From Scatosoma sp045613545 (lineage in GTDB: Bacteria > Bacillota > Clostridia > Christensenellales > Borkfalkiaceae): a stretch of DNA of 64,000 nt. The stretch is taken from positions 108,321 to 172,320 of the forward strand of contig JAZLBD010000006.1 of assembly GCA_045613545.1 (NCBI GenBank). Direction: 5' to 3'. Position 1 is the first letter of the stretch, and the number at the start of each line of letters is the position of its first letter. The position numbers and the translations under genes are program-made. The notes under the pieces were generated by a model, which was not told the DNA's origin, did not search any database, and saw nothing but the letters and a program-made list of their open reading frames with translations. Positions 1 to 9,055 of the stretch are shown here, one piece after another.

Positions 1-491
1 TTTTTGATCTCTTCGATTTCGCCCGAGCGGGAAGCCTTTACGCCTTCGTATTTTTCTTGCGCCGTCTTGTATTCCGCTTGCTTAGCGATTACTTGCTTTT
101 TGAGTTTTTGATATTCGTCGTGCGTTTCGTTGATCGCCGTCGTGAGATTTGCGATATCTCCCTTGATCTTCTTCAAAACGTCGAGCAGGGTCAATACTTT
201 TTTCTTATAAAAGCCAATATCCCCGCTTCCGTCCCCCACGATCTCGTCGATATGCTCGAACTCCGAAAGGGTCTCTTCTGCCGTCTTGTATTTTTTGGCG
301 AGTTCTACCATTTGCAGTTTGAGTTGCTTGGCTTTGTTGTCTAATGCGTCCAGCTTTTCCGCCGCCGTTGCCAAAAATTTCTTGACGAGATGCAATTCTT
401 TTCGCTCGGGACAAGAAGAAATTTCTTTTTCGATCTTGAAAAGCTTCTTATCACATTCTTGATACGCTAAAATGGCTTGTAATTGTGACAT
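1..491 (-). CDS. Coiled-coil protein, probable DUF164 zinc-ribbon family (partial)
   Basis: The visible 163 codons run from an ATG at 491, six bases after an AAGGAG, off the left edge of the window. They encode a nearly continuous, Lys/Glu-rich helix of the kind that forms the coiled-coil half of DUF164/COG1579 proteins. The four-cysteine zinc ribbon that normally follows would lie beyond base 1 and is not seen. The gene starts 16 bp after the Nif3-like gene, and a COG1579 protein often follows the dnaG-rpoD-trmK-nif3 order in Clostridia, so the family call rests mainly on context. Family members are suspected to bind nucleic acids, but no function is established. It could be another coiled-coil protein. 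Confidence 0.6.
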   Translation of the reverse strand, partial: MSQLQAILAYQECDKKLFKIEKEISSCPERKELHLVKKFLATAAEKLDALDNKAKQLKLQMVELAKKYKTAEETLSEFEHIDEIVGDGSGDIGFYKKKVLTLLDVLKKIKGDIANLTTAINETHDEYQKLKKQVIAKQAEYKTAQEKYEGVKASRSGEIEEIK

Positions 492-507
492 AATCTACTC
501 CTTATCG

Positions 508-1308
508 TCAAAACAAGATTTCGTCTTCGTGCCAAACGCACTCCGCTTCGATCCGTTGACTGATTTTTTTATAATAATGGTGGAAGCCGTACGCTTCCGT
601 TGCGTAATGGGTGGGCGCGATCACGCTAAGCCCTCGCTCGATCGCCTCGGCCACGACGTGGTGTTTACAATCGGACGATACGATAAGTTGCGCCCCCTCT
701 TGCAAAGCGAATGCAACGGCGTTCTCGTCCGCGCCCGCTCCACAAAAACTCGTCGCTTTCGTGATTTTTGCGTCCGCGTTTCCAAAAATATACACGTTCT
801 TACTGCGCAGTTGGGTCTTTATATCCTCCGCCACTTCTTGGAGGGTTTTTCCCTTGGGCAATTCATACGCCCTCCCATACCCAAACGCGCCGAAAAGAGG
901 GAGTTGTAAGCGGACGTTTTTCGGCGTTTGACCGCCACAAACCGCGCGCATAAGCCACTCGTCCGTACCCCCTTGCGCGCCGTCTAAATTGAGGTGCATC
1001 GAGACGACGGAAATCCCGTTTTCCAAACAAGCGACGATCTTTTTCCCAAAAAAATCGTCCGCTTTAATCTCGCCGATTTTCGTATAAATTGCAGGGTGGT
1101 GGGTGACGATGAGATCGCAAGAAAGCGCTTTGGCTTTTTCGATCGCGCTTTGCGAAAAATCGAGGGAAAACAACACTTTTTTCACCTCTTTTCCCGTGTC
1201 GATCATCACACCGCTATGATCGTACGCTCCGTATTTTTCCACGAACGAATCGCTGATTTTCATCGGCGCAAGTTCTTCTAAAACTTGGTAAACTTCACAG
1301 AGTTTCAC
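508..1308 (-). CDS. Nif3-like dinuclear metal-centre protein (YqfO family)
   Basis: The 266-residue product is a single-domain Nif3 protein. Metal-ligand motifs are visible: THHPAIY near residue 70, the SMHLNLD segment near 100, and the C-terminal THYATEAYGFHH. Long YqfO forms carry an inserted CutA-like domain; this one, like E. coli YbgI, does not. The family forms hexameric rings with a two-metal site and is proposed to act as a hydrolase, but the physiological substrate is unresolved. The start is a GTG preceded by AGGGGG about nine bases upstream. It overlaps the end of trmK by 14 bp, so it is almost certainly co-transcribed with it. Confidence 0.9.
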   Translation of the reverse strand: MKLCEVYQVLEELAPMKISDSFVEKYGAYDHSGVMIDTGKEVKKVLFSLDFSQSAIEKAKALSCDLIVTHHPAIYTKIGEIKADDFFGKKIVACLENGISVVSMHLNLDGAQGGTDEWLMRAVCGGQTPKNVRLQLPLFGAFGYGRAYELPKGKTLQEVAEDIKTQLRSKNVYIFGNADAKITKATSFCGAGADENAVAFALQEGAQLIVSSDCKHHVVAEAIERGLSVIAPTHYATEAYGFHHYYKKISQRIEAECVWHEDEILF

Positions 1309-1981
1309 CGCTTTTTACCCCCTCTAAATACTTCTTTCTTTCCTCCATAGAATTCCTATTTCCTTCCTGCAAAGGTCGAAGCAAATATTTTGTTAAATTC
1401 TCGATCTGTTTATCCAAAAAGCAGAGAAAATCCTCCCCTCGCTCTTTGATATTTTCCTTGCCAAACTGCAATTCGACAGAGGAATACGTTTGCGCCTCTT
1501 CCCCCTCGTTCCGTTTTCTTCCCACGATTACGTCGTAGAATTTTCCGCCGTCTAAAAAGGTGAAATCCCGCTCGATATATCCTCCGTTTTCAAGTAAATA
1601 CCTTCGGACCTTTTCGCTGTCTTTCATCGGTTGTAACACGAATCGTTTCGGCATAAAACCGAACGTAGAGTGGGATAAAATTCCGATCATCTCGCATCCG
1701 CCCATACCGGCAATAAGCACCTGATCGGTCGTTTTGGGAACGCCGACGAACCCGTCGCCCAAAACCGCCGTCGCCTTGCCTTGCTCCACGTACGCGCATA
1801 GAAGAGTTTTTGCTTTTTCCAAACTTCCCTCCGCTATATCCGACAAAATCGCGCGGGCGCAAAGTCCGTTTTTCAGCATATATTCCGAGCAATACCCGTG
1901 ATCGCACCCCACGTCGGCGAACGTTTCACAGGGCGCAAGCAAAGAGCAGAGAATTTGGATGCGTTTACTCCGCTTTTTCAT
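1295..1981 (-). CDS. trmK: tRNA (adenine(22)-N1)-methyltransferase
   Basis: The 228-residue protein is a class I SAM methyltransferase of the TrmK family (COG2384), which makes m1A22 in bacterial tRNAs. The SAM-binding motif I reads FADVGCDHGYCSEYML near residues 21-36 and the catalytic motif IV region reads VLIAGMGGCEMI near 88-99. The C-terminal third is Lys/Glu-rich and helical, as in the family. Its ATG overlaps the rpoD stop codon (ATGA), indicating translational coupling, and its end overlaps the Nif3-like gene. The rpoD-trmK-nif3 order is conserved in many Bacillota. Confidence 0.92.
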   Translation of the reverse strand: MKKRSKRIQILCSLLAPCETFADVGCDHGYCSEYMLKNGLCARAILSDIAEGSLEKAKTLLCAYVEQGKATAVLGDGFVGVPKTTDQVLIAGMGGCEMIGILSHSTFGFMPKRFVLQPMKDSEKVRRYLLENGGYIERDFTFLDGGKFYDVIVGRKRNEGEEAQTYSSVELQFGKENIKERGEDFLCFLDKQIENLTKYLLRPLQEGNRNSMEERKKYLEGVKSGETL

Positions 1982-3033
1982 GAATTGAATTCTTTGAGGC
2001 GTTTACTTCTCGACGGATGCCGTAATTTTCTAAGCGCTTTCGCCTCGATTTGACGGATCCGTTCACGGGTGACGTTGAATTCTTTTCCCACTTCTTCGAG
2101 GGTTCTGGGTTTCCCGTCGTCGATGCCGTAGCGTAAACGAAGTACCTTTTCCTCTCTCGGCGTCAAGGTATCGAGCACGCTAAACAGTTGTTTTCTGAGC
2201 ATATCGCTCGCCACGTATTCCGCCGGCGTTTGCGTCTTTTCGTCCTCGATAAAGTCCCCGATATGGCTATCTTCTTCCTCGCCGATCGGCGTTTCCAAGG
2301 ACACGGGGTCTTGGGAGATTTTTCGAATATCTTCCACCCGCTCCACCGTCACGCCAAGCGCTTCGGCAAGTTCGTGCGTCGTCGGTTCTCTACCGAGTTC
2401 TTGCAACAATATGCGTTGTTGACGGGTGAGTTTATTGATCGTTTCGACCATATGCACGGGGATACGGATCGTTCTCGCTTGATCGGCGATCGCGCGAGTA
2501 ATCGACTGACGAATCCACCAAGTTGCATAGGTGGAAAACTTAAAGCCTTTTTGGTAATCGAATTTTTCCACCGCTTTCATAAGCCCCAAGTTCCCTTCTT
2601 GGATTAAGTCCAAAAAGAGCATACCGCGACCGACGTACCGCTTTGCAATGGAGACGACCAAACGCAAGTTTGCCTCGGACAAACGTTTCTTTGCCGATTC
2701 GTCCCCCTCTTGCATACGGCGCGCGATATCGACCTCTTCGTCCGCGGTAAGAAGAGGAACTCTACCGATGTCTTTGAGATACATTTTGACAGGGTCGTCT
2801 AAGCCAATATCGGCAAGCGCCGCTTCAAACAGCGCCTTTTCCCTCTCGTTTTCGTCCACCACTTGAATACCGGCGTTCCCTATTTCTTTATAGAGATAGT
2901 CGAGCTGTTCGGGGCTTGCGTCCACCTTTTCCAACATATCGCAAAAGACCGTGGTGGAAATGCTTCCTTTTTTGCCGTAGTCTTGGATGATGTTAGAGAG
3001 TATTTCGTTAATTGTTTGTTCGGATGCGTTCAA
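1978..3033 (-). CDS. rpoD: Primary sigma factor (sigma-70/SigA)
   Basis: The 351-residue protein is a housekeeping sigma factor that directs RNA polymerase to TTGACA/TATAAT promoters. An N-terminal region 1.1-like segment (about 1-65) is followed by region 1.2 (DPVKMYLKDIGRVPLL), region 2 with the -10-binding helix (FSTYATWWIRQSITRAI), region 3, and region 4 ending in the -35-recognition helix (TRERIRQIEAKALRKLRHP). Length and order match SigA. Translation starts at a TTG eight bases after GGAGG; no ATG lies nearby in frame. The gene follows dnaG by 45 bp, the classical macromolecular synthesis arrangement without rpsU. Confidence 0.97.
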   Translation of the reverse strand: MNASEQTINEILSNIIQDYGKKGSISTTVFCDMLEKVDASPEQLDYLYKEIGNAGIQVVDENEREKALFEAALADIGLDDPVKMYLKDIGRVPLLTADEEVDIARRMQEGDESAKKRLSEANLRLVVSIAKRYVGRGMLFLDLIQEGNLGLMKAVEKFDYQKGFKFSTYATWWIRQSITRAIADQARTIRIPVHMVETINKLTRQQRILLQELGREPTTHELAEALGVTVERVEDIRKISQDPVSLETPIGEEEDSHIGDFIEDEKTQTPAEYVASDMLRKQLFSVLDTLTPREEKVLRLRYGIDDGKPRTLEEVGKEFNVTRERIRQIEAKALRKLRHPSRSKRLKEFNS

Positions 3034-3078
3034 TGTTTTATCCTCCGTTTTTCGTTCTTCTTTTGCGGGGCGTACCCG

Positions 3079-4878
3079 TTATTTTTGACGTTTTTCTTTT
3101 GCGAGATCTTTTGCCTTTTGGGTATATTGCAAAATCATTTTCGTGTATTCTTTCCGCTTTTGCATATCCGTTTCTTCTTCAGCGAGATCTTTATAGCGTT
3201 TAATATTCCTTTCAATCTGTTGTTGCTGAAGAACCCTGACGCTATCGAAGAAAAACTTTTTGCCTATCTCGCCCGAAAGTTTATCCTCGTAGTTTAAGTC
3301 CAAAATTTCATTGAATTCCACCGTGTTCTCGTCTAAAATCTCGAACAAGTAGCTCGGATGTACCCCCTCCCCTTTCTCTTGACAAGAACGGATGTACTCC
3401 GCAATGATTTTATGCGTTTCTTCGTCAAACTCGAATTTCTCGATCGGCGTTTCTTTCGCGTATTCGATTTGGAAAAGTTTCGTAGCCAAAACAAACCGCG
3501 CCGCCTTTTTGTATTTATCCGTTCCCGCCACGACGTCTTGTGGCGCTACGGGCGCTTGCGCGCTCCCCGTTTTGGGTAGATTGTGCAAATCCCGCTCGAG
3601 CGAGCCGTAAGTAATCCCCGTTTGCTTGCTCAGACGCTTTAATAAGTCTTCCCTTTCGCTCGCGCTTTCCGCCGTCTCGATGACCTTGACCGCCTCGGCG
3701 ATATATCCGCGTTTTCCCTCCGTCGTTTGCAGATCGAACTTGCGACGGAGCGCGTGGATTTTATAATCGATGAGGGGCATGGCTTTGTCGAGGCAAACTT
3801 GGTACGCTTCCCGCCCTTGCTTTGCCACGTCGTCGGGATCGAGTCCCTCGGGCATCGGCACGACTTTCACGCGGAGATGCTCGTCTTTCAAAATTTCCAG
3901 TCCGCGAAGATCGGCTTTTTGTCCTGCGAAATCCCCGTCGTAGCTGATGAGAACGTTTTCGGAATACCGCTTGACAAGACGCGCTTGGTCTTTCGTGAGA
4001 GACGTACCCATGGACGCGACAACGTTCTTAAATCCCGCTTGATAAAGGGAAATCGTATCCATATATCCCTCGACGATAATTACCTCGCTTATCGGGTTTT
4101 CCCTCTTGAATTTTTTGAGTAAGTTTACGTTGTAGAGTGTTTTGCTCTTATTAAAAAGCAGGGTTTCTTTGGTATTTTTATACTTTGCAAAATCGGTCTT
4201 TTCCAAAGACCGCCCACCGAACGCCACCACCTCGTCGCTCGCGTTGATAATCGGGAAAATAAACCGTCCCGCTTGCGCGTCGATGAGTTTGCCATTCTTC
4301 GATTCGGCAAGTACGCCTGAGCCGAGCAAGTCCTCCTTTTTATACCCTTTCGAAAGCAAATAGTCGGCAAGTGAAAAGAAATCCAGCGAGGCGCCGAGCC
4401 CAAACTGTTTCACGATCGACGGGGAGATTTGACGGCGAGAAATATATTCCAAATGCGCGTCGGCTTTTCCGCCGTAAAGGTTCGCGCGGTAGAACTTCGC
4501 CGCGTCGAGCATGATCGCCACCATACGCTTGCGCCGAGCCGCCTCTTCGCGAATTTTATCGCTGTCGAGATTGTTTTCGGGTACTTGCATTTTCGCGCGG
4601 TCGGCTAGGATTCGGATCGCGCCCATAAAATCCGTCGATTCCATTTCTCGAACGAATTTAATGACGTCCCCCGATTCTCCGCAACCGAAACAGTGATAGA
4701 ACTGCTCCGACTCGTTGACGGCGAACGAGGGTGTCTTTTCGTGGTGGAAAGGACAACACGCCCAATGCGAATTTCCTTTCTTTTCGAGCGAGGTGTAGCT
4801 CGCTACCACTTCGACCAAATTATTTTTTTCTTTCAGCTCTTGTAAGAATCGAGCGTCTAAACCCCGTCTTTCGCTCAT
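3079..4878 (-). CDS. dnaG: DNA primase
   Basis: The 599-residue protein makes RNA primers at the replication fork. The N-terminal CHC2 zinc finger is complete (Cys42, His45, Cys63, Cys66), followed by the RNA polymerase core with a TOPRIM fold: the glutamate motif VIIVEGYMD near 265 and the acidic motif ISYDGDFAGQKA near 310. The C-terminal 150 residues form the helicase-interaction domain and end in a Lys-rich coiled tail. Its ATG overlaps the dgt stop codon (ATGA) and it is followed by rpoD. Length is normal for Bacillota. Confidence 0.97.
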   Translation of the reverse strand: MSERRGLDARFLQELKEKNNLVEVVASYTSLEKKGNSHWACCPFHHEKTPSFAVNESEQFYHCFGCGESGDVIKFVREMESTDFMGAIRILADRAKMQVPENNLDSDKIREEAARRKRMVAIMLDAAKFYRANLYGGKADAHLEYISRRQISPSIVKQFGLGASLDFFSLADYLLSKGYKKEDLLGSGVLAESKNGKLIDAQAGRFIFPIINASDEVVAFGGRSLEKTDFAKYKNTKETLLFNKSKTLYNVNLLKKFKRENPISEVIIVEGYMDTISLYQAGFKNVVASMGTSLTKDQARLVKRYSENVLISYDGDFAGQKADLRGLEILKDEHLRVKVVPMPEGLDPDDVAKQGREAYQVCLDKAMPLIDYKIHALRRKFDLQTTEGKRGYIAEAVKVIETAESASEREDLLKRLSKQTGITYGSLERDLHNLPKTGSAQAPVAPQDVVAGTDKYKKAARFVLATKLFQIEYAKETPIEKFEFDEETHKIIAEYIRSCQEKGEGVHPSYLFEILDENTVEFNEILDLNYEDKLSGEIGKKFFFDSVRVLQQQQIERNIKRYKDLAEEETDMQKRKEYTKMILQYTQKAKDLAKEKRQK

Positions 4879-5891
4879 ACCGTCACCCCACCAAGCGTAA
4901 AGGTTTCGGGAATAAATAGACTTTCAAACACGCCGATGGCGTACCGATCGGTCATTCCCGAAAGATAATCGCAAACCACTTGGTTTTCGTCTGATTTTTC
5001 TAAAAGCGCCAAATAATCGCTCGGCAATTTGTCGATGTTTTTCATAAAATACGAATACATCGCGGAAAGCATTCTCTCCGCTCTCTCTTGCATGGATTTA
5101 TTCGTGATGGCGTACACCCTTGCAAACATAAAATCGCGAAGATCGTTCGTCGCTTTCCACACCTCTTCGGACATACGAATACGGTCTTTCCCCACCGAAT
5201 GGGCGTAAATATCCGTGACGGCGCGGTTAATCCGCTCTTTCGTAATACTCCCAAGCACTTCTACGGCGTCTTTGGGAAGCTCGCAAGATTGCAAAATTCC
5301 AGCGCGCACGGCGTCCTCGATATCGTGATTGATATAGGCGATTCGATCGGCGATCGACACGACTTCCCCTTCCAGCGTAGCCGGTTTTCCGGTGCTTTTG
5401 TGCTGTAAAATCCCGTCGCGCACTTCCATCGTTAAATTGAGTCCTCGTCCGTCCTTTTCGATGTGATCGACCACACGCAACGATTGTACGTTGTGCTCAA
5501 ATCCACAAGGGGAAAGTTTGGCAAGAACCCTTTCACCCACGTGTCCAAAGGGGGTATGTCCGAGATCATGCCCTAAAGCAATCGCTTCGGCAAGATCCTC
5601 GTTGAGTCCAAGCGAACGGGCGATGGAACGGGCGATTTGCGACACGTCGAGGGTGTGCGTCAGCCTTGTGATATAGTGATCCCCCTCGGGCGCAAAGAAT
5701 ACTTGTGTTTTGTTTTTTAACCGTTTGAAGGAATTGCTATAAATAATGCGATCGCGATCTCTTTGGAAATCGGTGCGGAAAGGACACGGCGTTTCTTCGT
5801 AGATACGGCCGAGCGTCTCTTTCGATTTTTTTGCATACGGCGACAAGATAAGATCTTCCCGTTTATAACACGCCTCTTTCGGGCTTACCAT
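4875..5891 (-). CDS. dgt: Deoxyguanosinetriphosphate triphosphohydrolase-like HD protein
   Basis: The 338-residue protein belongs to the dGTPase-like HD superfamily, which removes triphosphate from dNTPs. The metal-binding HD signature is visible as ALGHDLGHTPFGH near residue 108, preceded by the substrate-pocket segment YITRLTHTLDVSQIAR. The chosen ATG at 5891 lies ten bases after AAAGGAGG; a TTG three codons earlier would sit too close to it. This gene opens the dnaG-rpoD operon, an arrangement frequent in Clostridia. The substrate range (dGTP or several dNTPs) cannot be decided from sequence. Confidence 0.93.
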   Translation of the reverse strand: MVSPKEACYKREDLILSPYAKKSKETLGRIYEETPCPFRTDFQRDRDRIIYSNSFKRLKNKTQVFFAPEGDHYITRLTHTLDVSQIARSIARSLGLNEDLAEAIALGHDLGHTPFGHVGERVLAKLSPCGFEHNVQSLRVVDHIEKDGRGLNLTMEVRDGILQHKSTGKPATLEGEVVSIADRIAYINHDIEDAVRAGILQSCELPKDAVEVLGSITKERINRAVTDIYAHSVGKDRIRMSEEVWKATNDLRDFMFARVYAITNKSMQERAERMLSAMYSYFMKNIDKLPSDYLALLEKSDENQVVCDYLSGMTDRYAIGVFESLFIPETFTLGGVTV

Positions 5892-6016
5892 AACGCGCAA
5901 TTCCTCCTTTCTTTTTTAATACAATACTATATAAGACAAATTTTTCCGTTTTCCTCTTTTTTCTTCGTATTTTTTTGATTTTTTATTCTTTTTACGAAAA
6001 TATGCCTAAAAACACG

Positions 6017-6044
6017 AAAAAAACCGACCAGAAAGTCGGTTTTT
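6017..6044 (-). terminator. Intrinsic terminator of the FAD-dependent dehydrogenase gene
   Basis: AAAAACCGAC and GTCGGTTTTT form a stem with a six-base loop (6029-6034). On the minus strand it is followed directly by a T run, 15 bp after the stop codon at 6060. Confidence 0.85.
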
Positions 6045-6059
6045 CTTTTTTGTTTATAA

Positions 6060-7454
6060 TTAAACGAGCTTTCTGCCCATCAAAACGCCCATTACCGACG
6101 CCATCATAAGCCCTCTCGTCCAGCCCGAAGAATCGCCGAGGCAGTGAAGTCCCTCTACGTTCGTGTTGAAGTCGGCGTCCATCTTAATGCGGTTGGAATA
6201 GAATTTGAGTTCGGGAGAATACAGCAACGTTTCCGTCGAGGCAAAGCCGGGAACGACGATGTCCATCGCTTGAATGAAATTGATGATATTTACCATCGTC
6301 CGATAAGGCATTGCCGCCGTGATGTCGCCTGCCACCGCGTCTTTGAGGGTGGGTCGGATATTCGAACGGGAAAGCTCCTTTTCCCACGTTCTCTTGCCGT
6401 CTAAAATATCGCCGAAGCGTTGCACCATAATATGTCCTGCGCCGAGCATATTCGTAAGTTCCCCGATCTTTTGCGCGTACGCGATCGGTTGGTTGAAAGG
6501 ATAGGAGAAGTTATGCGAACAAAGAATGGAAAGGTTGGTATTTTCCGTTTTCAAATCCTTATAGCTATGCCCGTTTACCACCGCCAAGTTGTTGTCGTAA
6601 TTTTCTTGGCTGACGAACCCGCCGGGGTTTTGGCAGAACGTTCTCACCTTGTTTTTGAAAGGTTTCGGATAGCCGATGAGCTTGGATTCGTAAAGCACCT
6701 TATTCACCGTTTCCATAACCTCGTTTCTAACTTCCACTCTCACGCCGATATCGACGGTGGAGGGAACGTGTTCCACGCCGTATTCTTCGCAGACCTTTTC
6801 CAGCCAGTCCGCCCCTCTTCTGCCCGTGGCTACGACGGTGTGATCGGCAAAAATATCCATCGCCGAAGCGCCGTCCGATTTTTGCACGCTCGCGCCCTTA
6901 CATTTTCCGTTTTCGATAAGAAGGGTGGTACATTCGTAATCGAATAGCATTTCTACGCCGTTCGCTTGCAAATATTTTTCAATCGAAAGATAAATTTCTT
7001 GCGCCTTTTCCGTACCCATATGGCGGATAGGACAATCGACGAGCTTTAATCCCGCGTGAATCGCGCGCTTTCTGATTTCTTTCACTTCCTCCGTCACGTT
7101 GAGCCCCTCGATATGCTCGTCCGCGCCGAAATCGAGGTAGATTTGGTCGGCGTAGTGAATGGTTTCTTGCGCCAAATCCTCGCCGATGAGTTGGGGCAAA
7201 TCACCTCCCACTTCCGCACTCAAAGAAAGTTTTCCGTCCGAGAATGCGCCCGCACCCGAAAACCCCGTCGTGATATGGCAATAGGGCTTACAGTTCACGC
7301 ATTTGCCCACCTTGGATTTGGGGCAACTCCTATTTTCGATTGACTTGCCTTTTTCCACGATAACAATGCTCTTTTTACTACCCTTTTTTAACATTTCGAG
7401 CGCCGTGAAAATCCCCGCGGGACCAGCGCCGATAATAACGACGTCTTTTTTCAT
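6060..7454 (-). CDS. FAD-dependent dehydrogenase (COG2509 family)
   Basis: The 464-residue protein begins with a Rossmann FAD motif (VVIIGAGPAGIFTALEM, residues 5-21) and a second dinucleotide-binding signature appears near 205 (TVVATGRRGADWL). A cysteine cluster, CPKSKVGKCVNCKPYC (about 44-59), and the following GFSGAGAFSDGKL are hallmarks of the uncharacterised COG2509 dehydrogenases. No transmembrane helix is apparent, so it should be cytoplasmic. Substrate and electron partner are unknown. It stands alone: a promoter lies 60-90 bp upstream and a terminator just downstream. The ATG follows GGAGGGG by four bases. Confidence 0.85.
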   Translation of the reverse strand: MKKDVVIIGAGPAGIFTALEMLKKGSKKSIVIVEKGKSIENRSCPKSKVGKCVNCKPYCHITTGFSGAGAFSDGKLSLSAEVGGDLPQLIGEDLAQETIHYADQIYLDFGADEHIEGLNVTEEVKEIRKRAIHAGLKLVDCPIRHMGTEKAQEIYLSIEKYLQANGVEMLFDYECTTLLIENGKCKGASVQKSDGASAMDIFADHTVVATGRRGADWLEKVCEEYGVEHVPSTVDIGVRVEVRNEVMETVNKVLYESKLIGYPKPFKNKVRTFCQNPGGFVSQENYDNNLAVVNGHSYKDLKTENTNLSILCSHNFSYPFNQPIAYAQKIGELTNMLGAGHIMVQRFGDILDGKRTWEKELSRSNIRPTLKDAVAGDITAAMPYRTMVNIINFIQAMDIVVPGFASTETLLYSPELKFYSNRIKMDADFNTNVEGLHCLGDSSGWTRGLMMASVMGVLMGRKLV

Positions 7455-7516
7455 AATTCCCCTCCGTAGAAGTCTTTACCTTAAAATAGGCCGTCTAAAA
7501 AACACAACCATGAAAT

Positions 7517-7545
7517 ATTATAGCATAATTTTCTTCCGTTTGCAA
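7517..7545 (-). promoter_or_regulatory. Promoter of the FAD-dependent dehydrogenase gene
   Basis: On the minus strand TTGCAA and TATAAT are 17 bp apart, and the -10 is preceded by TG one base upstream (extended -10). The predicted start near 7510 leaves a leader of about 55 bases. Confidence 0.75.
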
Positions 7546-7555
7546 GCCTTTTTGC

Positions 7556-7587
7556 AAAAAAAACGATAACGGATCAATCCGTTATCG
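7556..7587 (-). terminator. Terminator of the GT8/acyltransferase operon
   Basis: CGATAACGG and CCGTTATCG form a strong stem that overlaps the last codons and stop of the CrtO-like gene (stop at 7574). On the minus strand eight T residues follow. Confidence 0.88.
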
Positions 7588-8194
7588 CCACTTCCGCGTA
7601 CAACTCTTCTTCCTGCTTCTTACGTTGCCGTTCCAATTTTTTCAAATTACTCTTATACAATATTTTCAGCTTATACGAATTGTACCGTAAAATAAAAAGC
7701 GACGGAATATTCATGAAGAAATTGACGATTGCCACGGGAAGTCCGATGGTCAAGGCGTATTTTTCGTTGACGAGCATAACCAAAAAGCCAAGAAAAAGGG
7801 AAAGAAAATGTACTGCTTCCCCGTAGCAAATTTCAAGCAAAAAGCGTTCCACGTATTCCAAGCTACTCGGATCGGCGATCTTGTTTTTCCGAAATCCACC
7901 GAGCGCGCCAAGTTCTGGAACTCTATCCTTCCATTTCCGAATTTTTAATTTTTCATAAAACTTCTTCTCTTTTGCCCCGACGGAAAAACATTTTATATCG
8001 TGCGAGAACCACTTTTTCGGTAGGTGATTGACGATCCAAGCAACCACGCCGTCGATCGCTATTACTACTACGACGAAAAGAATCGTCCAAAGACTGATAT
8101 TCCACCATTCCACCCCTACCATGGGCGCGACGAACACGTTATTGCCCAAAGCGATCAGAGCGGTTGTAAGTAGAATAATTCCCACGTATATCAT
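7574..8194 (-). CDS. Membrane acyltransferase-like protein, CrtO-like
   Basis: The 206-residue protein has two N-terminal membrane helices (about 1-20 and 33-55), a cytoplasmic segment, two further hydrophobic stretches (about 123-165) and a Lys-rich C-terminus. Landmarks resemble the glycosyl-diaponeurosporenoate acyltransferase (CrtO) family: FYEKLKIRKWKDRVPELG near 78, an E-x3-H (GEAVHF) near 127 and NIPSLFILRYNSYKL near 166, which matches the family's NVP...QRYN block. No carotenoid genes are present, so a carotenoid substrate is unlikely here. Its ATG overlaps the PlsC-like stop codon (ATGA), and it is the last gene before a terminator. I infer O-acylation of a glycolipid or envelope glycan. 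Confidence 0.65.
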   Translation of the reverse strand: MIYVGIILLTTALIALGNNVFVAPMVGVEWWNISLWTILFVVVVIAIDGVVAWIVNHLPKKWFSHDIKCFSVGAKEKKFYEKLKIRKWKDRVPELGALGGFRKNKIADPSSLEYVERFLLEICYGEAVHFLSLFLGFLVMLVNEKYALTIGLPVAIVNFFMNIPSLFILRYNSYKLKILYKSNLKKLERQRKKQEEELYAEVAITD

Positions 8195-9042
8195 ACGTTT
8201 TCCTCCGTTGTATAAGTTAAAGGGATTTTATAAACTTCTTCGTATTTCGCTTTCACGAGCGCGAACGCCTCGTCCATCATCTTTTGCGCGCCGACTTTTT
8301 CGCCGAGCGTTTTATCGGGATAGACGGGGGGCATCACGTGCAAAGTATGCCGTTGCAACGGATAGCCGTGCTCGTCTAATTTTTCCGCGTCGTCCACCAT
8401 CGTGATAAAGGTGGGAAGCACGGGCACGCCCGCGTGATACGCCATTTTGAACGCGCCGATTTTATAGGGACGGGGCTTGCGGTAATTCCACCACATCTCT
8501 TGTTCGGGATAAACCAAAATCGTCTCCCCACGTTTTAAGAGGGTGTCCACCGCCGAGAGCATATTCATCATCGTACGCCGATTCGACGAGAGAGGGATCG
8601 TATTGCAATGGCGGAACAAGAACCCAAAAAGTCCGGGGAAATTCGTGTAATTCCCCTCCCGAATAATCTTGTACAAGTATTTGCGCGGAAGGTATTTTCG
8701 TATCGCGTGAAAGACCAAGTAGTTATCCCCCACGTTAAAGTGGTTGCAGGTGATCATCGTGCCGTTTTGTAAAACGGATAAATGTTCTTCCCCCTCCACG
8801 CCGTCTAAAATGAGGTTTCCTTTTTTAATTTGCCCCAAGAAAAAGCGATCCCCTAAAAAGTTTGCCACCTTTCGGGAAATTTTACTCGACCATTTTTTGC
8901 ACAAATAATCGACCTTGTCGGGCATAAGCTCGGGGGCGGGCGGATCGTTTTCCACCGCCTCGTTGAGTTTGCCCTCGCGTTCAAATTTTTCGATTTTTCG
9001 CAAGACTTCTAATCGGTCTTGCGAAACTTTCTCTTCTTGCAT
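8191..9042 (-). CDS. PlsC-type lysophospholipid/1-acylglycerol-3-phosphate acyltransferase
   Basis: The 283-residue protein has the acyltransferase HX4D motif (NHFNVGD, about residue 116), the second block with Arg near FRHCNTIPLSSNRRT, and the third block FPEQEMWWNYRKPRPYKIGA typed as YPEQE. Such enzymes move an acyl group to a lysolipid or a sugar hydroxyl on the cytoplasmic face of the membrane. The start at 9042 is preferred because a longer reading into the glycosyltransferase gene lacks a binding site; a G-rich purine stretch precedes this ATG. It starts 13 bp after the glycosyltransferase stop and overlaps the next gene, so the three form one operon. True substrate unknown. Confidence 0.85.
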   Translation of the reverse strand: MQEEKVSQDRLEVLRKIEKFEREGKLNEAVENDPPAPELMPDKVDYLCKKWSSKISRKVANFLGDRFFLGQIKKGNLILDGVEGEEHLSVLQNGTMITCNHFNVGDNYLVFHAIRKYLPRKYLYKIIREGNYTNFPGLFGFLFRHCNTIPLSSNRRTMMNMLSAVDTLLKRGETILVYPEQEMWWNYRKPRPYKIGAFKMAYHAGVPVLPTFITMVDDAEKLDEHGYPLQRHTLHVMPPVYPDKTLGEKVGAQKMMDEAFALVKAKYEEVYKIPLTYTTEENV

Positions 9043-9055
9043 CTTTTCTTTTCCC